DNA of 63,981 nt from NCBI GenBank assembly GCA_902362705.1, contig CABIXK010000010.1:1-63981 (forward strand), in the 5' to 3' direction. Within the stretch, counting starts at the first letter, position 1, and the number at the start of each line of letters is the position of its first letter. The notes below the pieces were generated by a model. That model searched no databases. It was not told the DNA's origin and was given only the letters and a program-made list of their open reading frames with translations. The position numbers were made by a program, and so were the translations under genes. Below, in pieces: positions 26,565 to 36,395 of the stretch. Source of the stretch: Rikenellaceae bacterium. GTDB taxonomy: Bacteria; Bacteroidota; Bacteroidia; Bacteroidales; Rikenellaceae.

Positions 26565-28517
26565 ATGAAAAAACTGCTACTGCTGTGGGGGGGGGTAATC
26601 GCGACGCTCCTCTTCGCCGGAGCCTGTACCGAGTACGACGACTCCGATCTGAAAAAACGTGTGGACCAGGTCGAGGAGGATCTCGACAACGTGAAGGAGG
26701 ACGTCGAGGCGCTCAAGCGCAAGGTCGACGGGCTGAACTCCACCTACCGCGCCCTGACGGCGCTGCTCAACGGCGGCATCGTCTCCGACGTGCGGCCGGT
26801 GACCGACGAGGACGGCACGACGGGCTATAAGCTCGTCGTCACCACCGTGGTCGACGCCTCGACCGACCCGGTGACCACCCAGACCAGCGAGTATACCGTG
26901 TGGAACGGCAAGGACGGCGGCGAGGGTCCTGCCGGCCCGGGCGGCGCACCCGGCGAGCCGGGCCGCATGCCCGAGATCGGCGTGGCGCTCGATGAGGAGA
27001 GCGGCCGCTACTACTGGACGCTCGACGGCGAGCCGATGACCGATGCCGAGGGCAACCGCGTCTACGCCACGGGCGAGAAGGGCGAGGACGGCTCCGAGGG
27101 TACTCCCGGCGCACCCGGCGCACCCGGCACGCCCGGCACACCCGGCGCTCCGGGAGCTCCCGGCCAGGCCGGTGCCGCCGGCATCACCCCGCAGCTGAAG
27201 ATCGACCAGACGCAGAAGGAGGGACAGACCGGCGACGCCTGGTTCGTCAGCTACGACGACGGTGCGACCTGGACCGAGCTCGGCGTCTTCGGCGGCAGCG
27301 TCGAGACGAGCGACATCCAGATCGCCAAGAGCCCCGACGGCAAGAAGATCATTATCACGCAGGGGTCGAACACCTTCGAGTTTCCCATCGTGGAGAATAC
27401 GCTGAAGATCGCTTTCCCGACGGTCGACACGGAGCAGGGGATGCACGTGGTCCTGAACGCTGTCTACGATGTCGAGTACCGCCTCGAGGGGGGCAGCGAC
27501 CGTGCGGTCGTCAAGGCCGAGATGCTGGACGGTGCGGGCTATGCCGTGACCAACGTGCCGGGCGAGAACAAGTTCAAGATCGAGGTCAAGGGCCAGGCGG
27601 CCGAGGACATGGTGATCGTCCATGTATACGACGGCACGATGTGCATGCACACCTCGTTCGGCATCCACGCCGATATCGCGACCGCCACGCTCGCCGAGCG
27701 CGAGCGGAGCTTCCCGGTTTCGCCCGATGCGGCCCTCGGCGATTTCGTATATACGGGGTGCGTGACGCTCGACATGCCCGCCCGCGAGCGGATCGAGCTT
27801 GCCGCGACGGTCGGCAATACGACCCTCCAGGCCGACCAGTACACGGTGGAGCCCGCGGTCATCGCGCAGGGTGCCACCGAGGGCTTCTATACGTTGACCG
27901 TGAAGCGCGACGGACTGGCCGCAGGCACCGAGTACGAGCTGCCGCTGACGTTCGCCTCCCCGAGCGGCGCCGTTTACTTATGGCCTACGCAGAACAGCGC
28001 CGTCATCACCCTGTCGGCCACCGACGTCCCGCAGAAGATCGCGCTGACGGCGGCGGATTACACCAGCCCCTACGGTCCCGATGCTTTCCCGGCATATGGC
28101 GAGGGCGACAGCAGCGTGCTGTGCGACGGCAAATCCGATCAGCATTGGGGCTCCAACTATTGGAGCACCGACCTGCCGACATCGGAGTACGGCGTGTATA
28201 TCGATGTGGCGCTGCCCGCAGATCTGTTCGCCGTTTCGTTCAGATACCAAAACCGCAATGGCAACGGCAAGCCGACCTCCCTGGCCCTTGCCGTGTCGAG
28301 CGACGACGGAAGCAGCTGGGAGAAGGTCGGCGAAATCGCCTCGGGGCTGCCCTCCGATGGTTTGGCCTGGTTCCAGACGCCGCTGTATAACAAGCCGGAT
28401 AACACCTCGTTCGGTATGGTCCGATTCGGCATCACCACCTCCAACATGGGCGATCTGGTAGCCACTCCTGCCAAGTCGGCCTCCTTGATGGAGCTCGAGG
28501 TCTACGGTCTCTATTGA
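26565..28517 (+). CDS. DUF4988-type lipoprotein with coiled coil, collagen-like repeats and discoidin tail
   Basis: The protein has 650 residues. A lipobox (LFAGAC) is followed by a heptad-rich coiled coil (about 28-62, DLKKRVDQVEEDLDNVKEDV). The DUF4988-type region (65-260) contains two Gly-X-Y runs (GPAGPGGAPGEPG near 127; a longer GAPGAPGTPGTPG run near 184-208). Beta domains and a C-terminal F5/8-type C domain homologous to the one in the DUF1735 protein follow. The coiled coil plus collagen-like stalk predicts a trimeric surface fibre holding a binding head. The 3' 1.1 kb is less GC-biased at third positions than the 5' part. It closes the locus and is followed by a terminator. Confidence 0.87.
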   Translation: MKKLLLLWGGVIATLLFAGACTEYDDSDLKKRVDQVEEDLDNVKEDVEALKRKVDGLNSTYRALTALLNGGIVSDVRPVTDEDGTTGYKLVVTTVVDASTDPVTTQTSEYTVWNGKDGGEGPAGPGGAPGEPGRMPEIGVALDEESGRYYWTLDGEPMTDAEGNRVYATGEKGEDGSEGTPGAPGAPGTPGTPGAPGAPGQAGAAGITPQLKIDQTQKEGQTGDAWFVSYDDGATWTELGVFGGSVETSDIQIAKSPDGKKIIITQGSNTFEFPIVENTLKIAFPTVDTEQGMHVVLNAVYDVEYRLEGGSDRAVVKAEMLDGAGYAVTNVPGENKFKIEVKGQAAEDMVIVHVYDGTMCMHTSFGIHADIATATLAERERSFPVSPDAALGDFVYTGCVTLDMPARERIELAATVGNTTLQADQYTVEPAVIAQGATEGFYTLTVKRDGLAAGTEYELPLTFASPSGAVYLWPTQNSAVITLSATDVPQKIALTAADYTSPYGPDAFPAYGEGDSSVLCDGKSDQHWGSNYWSTDLPTSEYGVYIDVALPADLFAVSFRYQNRNGNGKPTSLALAVSSDDGSSWEKVGEIASGLPSDGLAWFQTPLYNKPDNTSFGMVRFGITTSNMGDLVATPAKSASLMELEVYGLY

Positions 28518-28542
28518 TTCCGAGCGGACGCATTCGGGGGGG

Positions 28543-28571
28543 GGAGCCGCTTCGTGCGGCTCCCTCTTTTT
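28543..28571 (+). terminator. Terminator after the glycoprotein locus
   Basis: GGAGCCGC-TTCGT-GCGGCTCC forms an 8-bp stem, followed after four bases by TTTTT. It ends the locus before the separately promoted GH109-like gene. Confidence 0.85.
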
Positions 28572-28625
28572 GCGGCTCCTCCCTTCGGGGCGGAACGACC
28601 CGCCCGAGGCGGCCCGGTGCTCTGA

Positions 28626-28690
28626 CCCGGCATCCCGACCCGGCATCCCGATCCGGCATCCCGATCCGGCATCCCGATCCGGTGCCCCGA
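28626..28690. repeat. Five tandem 13-bp units
   Basis: The unit YCCGGCATCCCGA is repeated five times head to tail, the last copy with two changes. It sits in the noncoding GC-rich spacer 28518-28965; the remainder of that spacer holds only a terminator and the next promoter. Confidence 0.85.
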
Positions 28691-28881
28691 TCCGCCGTCC
28701 GTCCTCCGGCGGCGCCGCTGCATCCGCCCGCTCCCGGGGCCGCCGCCGGCTGCCCCTTTCTGCTGCGTAGCGTCCCGCCGTCTGCCCTCCCCGGCCCGGC
28801 CGCCGGACCCTGCGGAATCCCGATCGGGGGCGAATTGCAAGCTTCTTGCGCCGATCTGCTTTTTTTCTTGGTTTTTATGAT

Positions 28882-28889
28882 TATCTTTG
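28882..28889 (+). promoter_or_regulatory. Putative promoter of the GH109-like gene
   Basis: TATCTTTG is a perfect TAnnTTTG box in an AT-rich patch (28853-28900), 76 nt before the ATG. The leader ends in an A/T-rich stretch that would keep the start codon open. Confidence 0.6.
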
Positions 28890-28965
28890 TTTTCGGATAG
28901 CCCTTTCGCCGGGAGGGCGCTCCGCAGAGAGACGAAGTCGAACCATACTAATAATTTTTTAAAAA

Positions 28966-30372
28966 ATGATGAAGAAACTTTGCATTATTGCTGCGATCCT
29001 GGCGATCGCTCTGGCTGCCGGTGGCTGCGGCTGCTGCAACGGCGGCGACGGCTACAAGATCGAGGACGGCATGATCGTCTTCGACACCCCGGCGCGCGTC
29101 GAGGGTCAGAAGTCGGTGCTCGGCCTGGCGGTGGCTCCGATCGAGACCGTGCGCGTCGGCTTCGTGGGTCTGGGCATGCGCGGCCCGGGCGCCGTGGAGC
29201 GCTTCACCCACATCGACGGCGTGGAGATCAAGGCGCTGTGCGACCTGATGCCCGAGCGCGTCGAGGCGTCGCAGAAGATCCTCGCCCGCCGCAACTTCCC
29301 CGAGGCCGCCTCGTACAGCGGCGAGGAGGGCTGGAAGGAGCTCTGCGAGCGCGACGACATCGACCTGGTCTACATCGCCACCCCGTGGCAGCTGCACGTG
29401 CCCATCGCCGTCTACGCCATGGAGCACGGCAAGCACGTGGCCGTGGAGGTTCCGGCCGCCATGTCGATCGAGGAGTGCTGGGCGCTGGTCGACACGGCCG
29501 AGCGCACGCAGCGCCACTGCATGATGCTCGAGAACTGCGTCTACGACTTCTTCGAGCTCACGACGCTCAACATGGCCCAGCAGGGTCTGTTCGGTGAGAT
29601 CCTCCACGCCGAGGGCGCCTACATCCACAATCTGGAGCCCTACTGGCCCTACTACCAGGCCAACTGGCGCATGGCCTTCAACCAGGAGCACCGCGGCGAC
29701 GTCTACGCCACGCACGGCCTGGGCCCCGCCTGCCAGGTGCTCGACATCCACCGCGGCGACCGCATGACCTATCTGGTGGCCGTCGACACCCCCTCGGTCA
29801 ACGGCGCCAAGCTCGCCCGCGAGACGATGGGCGCCGAGACCTTCGCCAACGGCGACCAGACCACCACGCTCATCAAGACCGAGAAGGGCCGCACGATCAT
29901 GCTCCAGCACAACGTCTACACGCCGCGTCCCTACGACCGCAAGTACCAGGTGGTCGGCACCGACGGCTACGCCAATAAGTATCCCGTCTCGGGCTACGTC
30001 TTCCGCGAGGGTCAGGTGTCGAACGATCTGCCCGACATCGAGAAGCTCGACGAGCACTCGTTCGTGCCCGAGGAGGTGAAGCACGCACTGATGGAGCGCT
30101 ACAAGCACCCGATCCTCTTCGACGTCGAGGAGAAGGCCCGCGAGGTGGGCGGCCACGGCGGCATGGACTTCATCATGGACTACCGCCTCATCTACTGCCT
30201 GCAGAACGGTCTGCCCCTCGACCAGGATGTCTACGATGCTGCCGAGTGGTCGTGCATCGGCGAGCTGACGGCCACCTCGATCGAGCACAACAGCGCCCCG
30301 GTGGCCGTGCCCGACTTCACGCGCGGCGAGTGGCAGAAGATCGACGGCTACCGCCACCAGATGCTCAAATAA
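28966..30372 (+). CDS. GH109-like Gfo/Idh/MocA oxidoreductase-fold glycosidase (lipoprotein)
   Basis: A 468-residue lipoprotein (Cys in AAGGC). From about residue 63 it has a Rossmann NAD-binding start (VGFVGLGMRGPG), then EVPAAMS and the domain typical of GH109 alpha-N-acetylgalactosaminidases (ENCVYDFFEL; HGLGPACQVLDIHRGDRM; NVYTPRPYDRKY). GH109 enzymes use a tightly bound NAD and an oxidation/elimination mechanism to release alpha-GalNAc. Removal of the core GalNAc of mucin O-glycans would complement the M60-like peptidase. The resemblance to plain Gfo/Idh/MocA dehydrogenases means activity needs testing. It has its own promoter; aspA follows after 51 nt. Confidence 0.88.
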   Translation: MMKKLCIIAAILAIALAAGGCGCCNGGDGYKIEDGMIVFDTPARVEGQKSVLGLAVAPIETVRVGFVGLGMRGPGAVERFTHIDGVEIKALCDLMPERVEASQKILARRNFPEAASYSGEEGWKELCERDDIDLVYIATPWQLHVPIAVYAMEHGKHVAVEVPAAMSIEECWALVDTAERTQRHCMMLENCVYDFFELTTLNMAQQGLFGEILHAEGAYIHNLEPYWPYYQANWRMAFNQEHRGDVYATHGLGPACQVLDIHRGDRMTYLVAVDTPSVNGAKLARETMGAETFANGDQTTTLIKTEKGRTIMLQHNVYTPRPYDRKYQVVGTDGYANKYPVSGYVFREGQVSNDLPDIEKLDEHSFVPEEVKHALMERYKHPILFDVEEKAREVGGHGGMDFIMDYRLIYCLQNGLPLDQDVYDAAEWSCIGELTATSIEHNSAPVAVPDFTRGEWQKIDGYRHQMLK

Positions 30373-30423
30373 ACCCATTCCGCACCCGTTTCCGAAGGTA
30401 TTTTTTAAATCAAGAGATACGCT

Positions 30424-31857
<1,434 letters not shown>

Positions 31858-31878
31858 GGTTGCGGAAAACGCAAGAGA

Positions 31879-31913
31879 AACCCCGGGCCTTCGCGAGAAG
31901 GTCCGGGGTTTTC
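31879..31913 (+). terminator. Terminator after aspA
   Basis: AACCCCGG and CCGGGGTT enclose an inner CCTTC/GAAGG stem and end in TTTTC. Confidence 0.85.
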
Positions 31914-32045
31914 GTTGGCGGAGGGAGGGCCGGGGCGCGGTTCGTTTCCGGGGGCGGGGTCCGCCGCTCTCTCCTCCCGCGGGCCGGGCGGCTGTTCGTG
32001 CCGCTCACCCTTCGGGGGCGCCCCTCCGCTTTCTGCCGGGTGCGT

Positions 32046-33143
32046 CTACTCGGCGTCGGCCTTGGCGTGCTCGGAGAACTCGCAGCCGAAGCGCTCGACC
32101 ATCTGGTTGTCCAGCTCGTCGGCGCGGCAGGCAAGCCCGGCGATGTTGCGCAGGATCTCCTCCTCCGAGTCGGGCCGGATGTCGGCCAGGTGGATGCGGT
32201 AGGCGATGTAGATCTCGCGCCCGTCGATGCCCATCTTGTAGGGCCCCTGCTCCTCGGTGAGGAGGTACTCGAGCACGGGCTCGACGTCGCGCTTGGGTAG
32301 CAGCACGATCGGCGAGGTCGAGAAGAGGTAGTTGTTGTCGTAGACGAAGATGCGGATGAGCGAGCTGCCCTTGTGGAAGCGCCAGAAGTCGTAGCCGGCG
32401 CGCGCCAGCACGGGGTCGATGCCCATCGCCTCGATCGCCCGCTCGACGAAGGCGCCCAGCGGCGACTGCTCGCGCTCGTCGAAGGCTCCGTCGGGGAGCT
32501 TGTCGCCGCACGAGGGGCAGAACTCCTCCTCTTCGGCGATCAGCTCGTCGCAGCTGCCGCACTGCACGTGGAAGCACGTGCGGTCGATGCCGTCGATGGT
32601 GCCGAGCAGCGTGCGCAGCGTCTCCACGCGCACGCCGAAGCCCATGTTGTCGGCCTCGGTGAACTTGCTCACCGTGACGCCCACCACGTCGCCCCGTTCG
32701 TCGAAGATCGGGCCGCCCGAGTTGCCGGGATTCACGGCGGCGTCGGTCTGGATGTAGTACTTGCCGTTCATGAGCTGCTTGGGCGACGACACGGCGCCCT
32801 CGGTGACGGTGAATGGCATGCCGTAGGGGTAGCCCGCCACGCGCACGCGGCGGCCGATCTGGAGCGAGTCGTCGTCGGCCAGGTGCAGTGCGGGGAGCGA
32901 CGAGAAATCGCCCTCGGCGGCCAGCAGCGCGATGTCGACCTCGGGGTTGGCCAGGATGACCTGCGCGCGGTAGGGGTTGTCGTCGTTGTCGTGGATGGCC
33001 ACCGTATGGAATCCCTCGACCACGTGGTAGTTGGTCACGAACAGGTCGTACTCCTTCATGTAGAAGCAGCTGCCCGAGCCGCCTGCGTGCGTGACCTTGA
33101 ATACGAGCTTGTAGAATGTCTGCTGTTCCATATCCTTACTCAT
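32046..33143 (-). CDS. Cytoplasmic trypsin-like protease with zinc ribbon and YbjN/CesT-like domain
   Basis: The protein has 365 residues and no signal peptide. Residues 10-185 are a trypsin/DegP-type fold with the full triad: H40 (TNYHVV), D70 (VDIALL) and S142 (NPGNSGGP). A zinc ribbon follows (C195xxC198 and C209xxC212). Residues 259-353 form a domain I can align along its length with residues 68-161 of the protein encoded just upstream; the fold pattern (strands, LP, helix, strands, helix) recalls YbjN or type-III-secretion chaperones. No PDZ domain is present, unlike DegP. The start at 33143 overlaps the upstream stop by 8 nt; ATG 33131 is an alternative. An intracellular regulated protease is inferred; its substrate is unknown. 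Confidence 0.85.
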   Translation of the reverse strand: MSKDMEQQTFYKLVFKVTHAGGSGSCFYMKEYDLFVTNYHVVEGFHTVAIHDNDDNPYRAQVILANPEVDIALLAAEGDFSSLPALHLADDDSLQIGRRVRVAGYPYGMPFTVTEGAVSSPKQLMNGKYYIQTDAAVNPGNSGGPIFDERGDVVGVTVSKFTEADNMGFGVRVETLRTLLGTIDGIDRTCFHVQCGSCDELIAEEEEFCPSCGDKLPDGAFDEREQSPLGAFVERAIEAMGIDPVLARAGYDFWRFHKGSSLIRIFVYDNNYLFSTSPIVLLPKRDVEPVLEYLLTEEQGPYKMGIDGREIYIAYRIHLADIRPDSEEEILRNIAGLACRADELDNQMVERFGCEFSEHAKADAE

Positions 33144-34395
33144 TGTCGGTGTTTTTGCCCAGGCCCATCATGCGGCGCATGAGACCCTGCATTTTACGGA
33201 TGGCCACGGCGACCTCCTCGGCAGCGCCCTCACCATCCGTCTCCTCGTCCTCGTCGCACTCGTCGTCATCCTCGTCCTCGTCCGACTCCAGATCGTCCTC
33301 CATGATGCGCTCCAGTGCGTCGTAGAGCGTCTGCGCGGCATCCTCCATCGATTCGCCGTCGGCCTCCTTGAGCGCCTCGACCACCACGGCGTTCAGGTCG
33401 TCCTGCACGTCGTTGTAGAAGTACATCTCGTAGAACTTGTAGAGGATGCGCACGGCGGCCCGCTCGAAGTTGCGCGCCTCGATCGCCTGCGTGGCCTCCT
33501 CGTAGACGTCCTTCATGTTCTCCTGCACGTTGGCCAGCGACGAGCGCCGCTTGGGCGACACGAGCATGTCGACGAAGTAGAGGTCGGCGGCCAGCTCCTC
33601 GTCCGACATGGCGGCCAGGTGCTCCAGCACGGCGCGGCCCTTGGTCGTGAGCTCCGCCACGGGCAGCTCGCGGTCCATGTCGTCCACGGCCTTGTCGAGC
33701 TCGTTGAGCAGCTGTCCCTGGGGCTGGGCGAAGTAGGAGATCTGGTAGAAAGCCGTGTCGATCACGTTCCAGGCGTAGCCGTACTGGCGGTTGGCCTCGT
33801 ACTCCTTGACCGCCTTCAGGCAGTCGCGGCAGGTCGTGCGGATCGCCTCCACGACGCGCCGCATCTCCTCGGCCGGGTACGGGGTCACGCGAGGCTCGTA
33901 GCAGCGCTGCGCCCCGAACTTGGTGCAGAACTCGTCGTCGTAGCGGTCGCCGACGCTGCATATGTTCGAGAGGATGTGGTAGATCTTGTGGGGATGGGTC
34001 TGCGAAAGGGGGCAGGCGTACTCCATGCGGAGCTTCTCGCCGCGCAGGCGGAACGAGGGCAGCATGAGCTTGTTGAGCGAGAGGTCGGCCACCTGGCGCA
34101 GCATCGCCACGCGCCCCTTCGCGGGCAGCGAGAGGAAGTCGGCGCCGATCTCCAGCCGCTCCTTGCCGATGAGGATGTCTACGACGATCGAACCGTGGGG
34201 AATGTGGAATTCGTCGCCCGCGGCGTTGCCGTAGCGGGTGCGGAACTCCGGGTTGAGGAAGTCGATGAGCAGGTGGAGCGCCTCGACGAAGCGGCCCTCG
34301 TCGTAGGCTTCGATGCTCTCTCCCCAACGTTCCGACGCTACCTTGCTCTGGGTCGAGCGGAGCACCGGCGTTACGAATGACGGAGTGTGTTTCAT
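33136..34395 (-). CDS. Unrecognised protein with YbjN/CesT-like domain and acidic tail
   Basis: This is a 419-residue soluble protein of no family known to me. Residues 68-161 (from GSIVVDILIGKER to DEFCTKFG) align with residues 259-353 of the trypsin-like protein encoded next. The middle (170-345) is helical, including AIEARNFERAAVRILYKFYE, which resembles a TPR hairpin. Residues 373-392 are almost entirely Asp/Glu, and a basic Met-rich helix ends the chain. The overlap of 8 nt with the protease gene and the shared domain suggest the two proteins act together, perhaps through that domain. It lies third in a four-gene minus-strand operon, 22 nt after the lipoprotein gene. Confidence 0.85.
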   Translation of the reverse strand: MKHTPSFVTPVLRSTQSKVASERWGESIEAYDEGRFVEALHLLIDFLNPEFRTRYGNAAGDEFHIPHGSIVVDILIGKERLEIGADFLSLPAKGRVAMLRQVADLSLNKLMLPSFRLRGEKLRMEYACPLSQTHPHKIYHILSNICSVGDRYDDEFCTKFGAQRCYEPRVTPYPAEEMRRVVEAIRTTCRDCLKAVKEYEANRQYGYAWNVIDTAFYQISYFAQPQGQLLNELDKAVDDMDRELPVAELTTKGRAVLEHLAAMSDEELAADLYFVDMLVSPKRRSSLANVQENMKDVYEEATQAIEARNFERAAVRILYKFYEMYFYNDVQDDLNAVVVEALKEADGESMEDAAQTLYDALERIMEDDLESDEDEDDDECDEDEETDGEGAAEEVAVAIRKMQGLMRRMMGLGKNTDNE

Positions 34396-34417
34396 CTGTT
34401 ATAATATAAGGTTTGGG

Positions 34418-35062
34418 TCAGTTCTCTTCGAGCACCACCGCACCGTCGTCGGCCACGCGGGCCGTCGCCTCGTAGTAGATCGTCGCCGTGCGGCCGCCGC
34501 TCGACTCGGTCTCCTTGCCGTCCTCGGTGAAGAGCAGGGTCAGCGAGGTGTTCTGCCGCCCGATCTGCCGGTTGCGGTTGAGGAAGGCGCTGCTCGCGGG
34601 CACCTCCTCGTCGATGCAGTAGGCGCCTACGGAGCGGTAGGTGTAGCCCTCGGGCAGCAGCTCGCGCGCCCGGGCGATCTGCGCGGCGATGGCCGCGGGG
34701 TCGAGCGCCGCGGGGTCGATGCCTCGGGTGGCGGCGTAGCGGGGTGCGTCGCGCAGGCTCCCCTCACTCAGGTTCGACGGCTCCATGCCGTTGAGGAAGA
34801 GGGTCTGCGTGAAGGTCTGGTCCTCGGCGTTGACCAGCTGCACCGTGACTTGGAACAGGTCGTCGGAGAGCGCCTCGCGCTCGGCGATGCGGATGCCGTA
34901 GATCTTGAAGCGCTGGGTGTCGATGCGGCGCGTGAGCTCCTCCACGGCGCGCGCGTAGCTCTCGGCGCTGTCGGTGGGGCGGGTGCCCGAGGCGCCCGGC
35001 CGGGTGCAGGCGGCGGCGAGCAGGGCGGCCGCGGCGATCAGCAGGGTGGATATGCGTTTCAT
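34418..35062 (-). CDS. Lipoprotein of unknown function
   Basis: A 214-residue lipoprotein whose signal peptide ends in LLAAAC (Cys about 19). The mature part is mixed alpha/beta, with a long strand-rich segment (FQVTVQLVNAEDQTFTQTLF) and a C-terminal stretch ending RVADDGAVVLEEN. No family is recognised. ATG 35062 is chosen because it starts exactly at the signal peptide. It follows the PH-like membrane protein by 14 nt and precedes the 419-residue protein by 22 nt, so all belong to one operon. It may be the envelope component of the system. Confidence 0.8.
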   Translation of the reverse strand: MKRISTLLIAAAALLAAACTRPGASGTRPTDSAESYARAVEELTRRIDTQRFKIYGIRIAEREALSDDLFQVTVQLVNAEDQTFTQTLFLNGMEPSNLSEGSLRDAPRYAATRGIDPAALDPAAIAAQIARARELLPEGYTYRSVGAYCIDEEVPASSAFLNRNRQIGRQNTSLTLLFTEDGKETESSGGRTATIYYEATARVADDGAVVLEEN

Positions 35063-35076
35063 GGTCGAGCTTCTTC

Positions 35077-35532
35077 TTACTTTTTCAACAGGGCTTCGAA
35101 GGCGTTGTAGGCGGCCTCGTCGTCGAAGTAGGAGGCGTCGAAGACGATGGTTTCGTTCGGGGTCCGCACCTTCAGCTCGTTCTCCTCCTCGTCGAACTTG
35201 GTCCACTCGATCTCGGAGATGGCCAGCGTGCGCATCTCGACCGCGCCCTTCTCCACGGCGGGGTAGGTCACACGGTCGCCGTCGACGGTGATCGTGGCGC
35301 CCTGCGCGGCCAGCACGCGGGCCTTGCGGATCTCCAGCAGGGTCATCGCCAGCAGGACGAGGCCGCCGCCGATGAAGAGCACCGCGACGCCCGTGGGGCC
35401 GAGGATGCGCAGCGTGCCGATGCGGATGCCGAAGGGCACGAAGATCGGGATGAGGATCATGCCCAGGGCGATGCCCAGGTTGGTCAGACGGCCCGTCAGC
35501 GGGCTGGAGGGGGTGTAGTTGAAAGTTTTCAT
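35077..35532 (-). CDS. Two-helix membrane protein with PH-like C-terminus
   Basis: This is a 151-residue protein. Two transmembrane helices (about 17-37 and 46-67) are followed by a soluble domain (80-151) whose strand pattern, ATITVDGDRVTYP through ISEIEWTKFDEEENELKV to a final helix (YNAFEALLKK), resembles a bacterial PH domain such as YcxB-like proteins. That assignment is by pattern only. It is the first gene of the four-gene cluster and begins 27 nt after a perfect -7 box. Proteins of this shape often act as membrane adaptors. Confidence 0.78.
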   Translation of the reverse strand: MKTFNYTPSSPLTGRLTNLGIALGMILIPIFVPFGIRIGTLRILGPTGVAVLFIGGGLVLLAMTLLEIRKARVLAAQGATITVDGDRVTYPAVEKGAVEMRTLAISEIEWTKFDEEENELKVRTPNETIVFDASYFDDEAAYNAFEALLKK

Positions 35533-35558
35533 AAAATGAGGTTTTGGGTTTGCGACCT

Positions 35559-35566
35559 CAAATATA
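35559..35566 (-). promoter_or_regulatory. Putative promoter of the protease cluster
   Basis: On the minus strand the sequence reads TATATTTG, a perfect TAnnTTTG box within an AT-rich 60-bp spacer between the TetR gene and the four-gene cluster. Confidence 0.6.
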
Positions 35567-35610
35567 ATGAAAAATATATGATCGTATAGTTTTGCGGATG
35601 AAAAATCCGG

Positions 35611-36237
35611 CTACGTTTCGCGTCGCCGGATCAGTTCGTATAAATAGTGGTATTGCCCGCGTAGCGCCTCCAGGTCGAGCCCCTTGAAGAACCCCTCCTC
35701 GAACGAGAGTCCGAAGTGGATCTGGTGGAACGCGTCAGCCGTGCGGCGCACGTCGCACCCCTCGGCCAGCTCGCCGCTGCGGGCGGCCCGCTCCACGGCG
35801 TCGAGCCACAGTGCACGCGTGCGGTCGAGCAGCCGGCGGAACTTCTCCTCGGCGCCGGGGTAGTATAGCCGCGTCTGGATGAGCAGGTGGAAGTAGCGGA
35901 GGTTGGGAGCGACGGGCTCCCCCCCCCTCTCTTCGCCCGTGTCGCAGCGCACGACCAGCTGCGCCATCGTGCGGCGGATCCCCTCCAGGTAGCGGTCGAT
36001 GAAGTCTGCGAGCGAGCCCTCGGCCGTGTCGAACTTGCTTTCGGGGGCCTGCGCCTCGAAGATGTAGCGGTCGGCCACGGCCCGGAAGATCGACAGCTTG
36101 TCGGGGTAGTAGTGGTGGATGCCCATGCGCGAAAGGCCGCACGCCTCCGAGAGGCGCGAGATGCTGGCCCGCTCGTAGTTCATGCTGAGGAACACGCGCA
36201 GGCACTCTTCGAGGATTCGATCGCGGTTGGTTTTCAT
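35611..36237 (-). CDS. TetR-family transcriptional regulator
   Basis: A 208-residue regulator. Residues 1-50 form the TetR helix-turn-helix domain (RILEECLRVFLSMNYERAS, then LSEACGLSRMGIHHYYPDKLSIF). The ligand domain after 60 is divergent, as usual, with a TetR_C-like helical pattern. ATG 36237 gives a standard N-terminus (MKTNRDRI); the longer open frame upstream is noncoding. It lies immediately upstream of, and on the same strand as, the membrane-protein/protease cluster, separated by a 78-nt spacer with a promoter box, so it may control that cluster. No clear palindromic operator is visible in the spacer. Confidence 0.9.
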   Translation of the reverse strand: MKTNRDRILEECLRVFLSMNYERASISRLSEACGLSRMGIHHYYPDKLSIFRAVADRYIFEAQAPESKFDTAEGSLADFIDRYLEGIRRTMAQLVVRCDTGEERGGEPVAPNLRYFHLLIQTRLYYPGAEEKFRRLLDRTRALWLDAVERAARSGELAEGCDVRRTADAFHQIHFGLSFEEGFFKGLDLEALRGQYHYLYELIRRRET

Positions 36238-36395
36238 GTGCGTAGCCGTTCGGTGCGTCGTCGGGCGACGTTTCGACCCGACAAGATACGAAAAAACGGC
36301 CGTTCGGCGAAGGGTTGCGGGGGAATTTTTCGGGGTGGCGGCGCGGTGCAGACGGCGGGATGCCGGCGGGTACGGCCGGGCCGGCTCGCGGTGTG

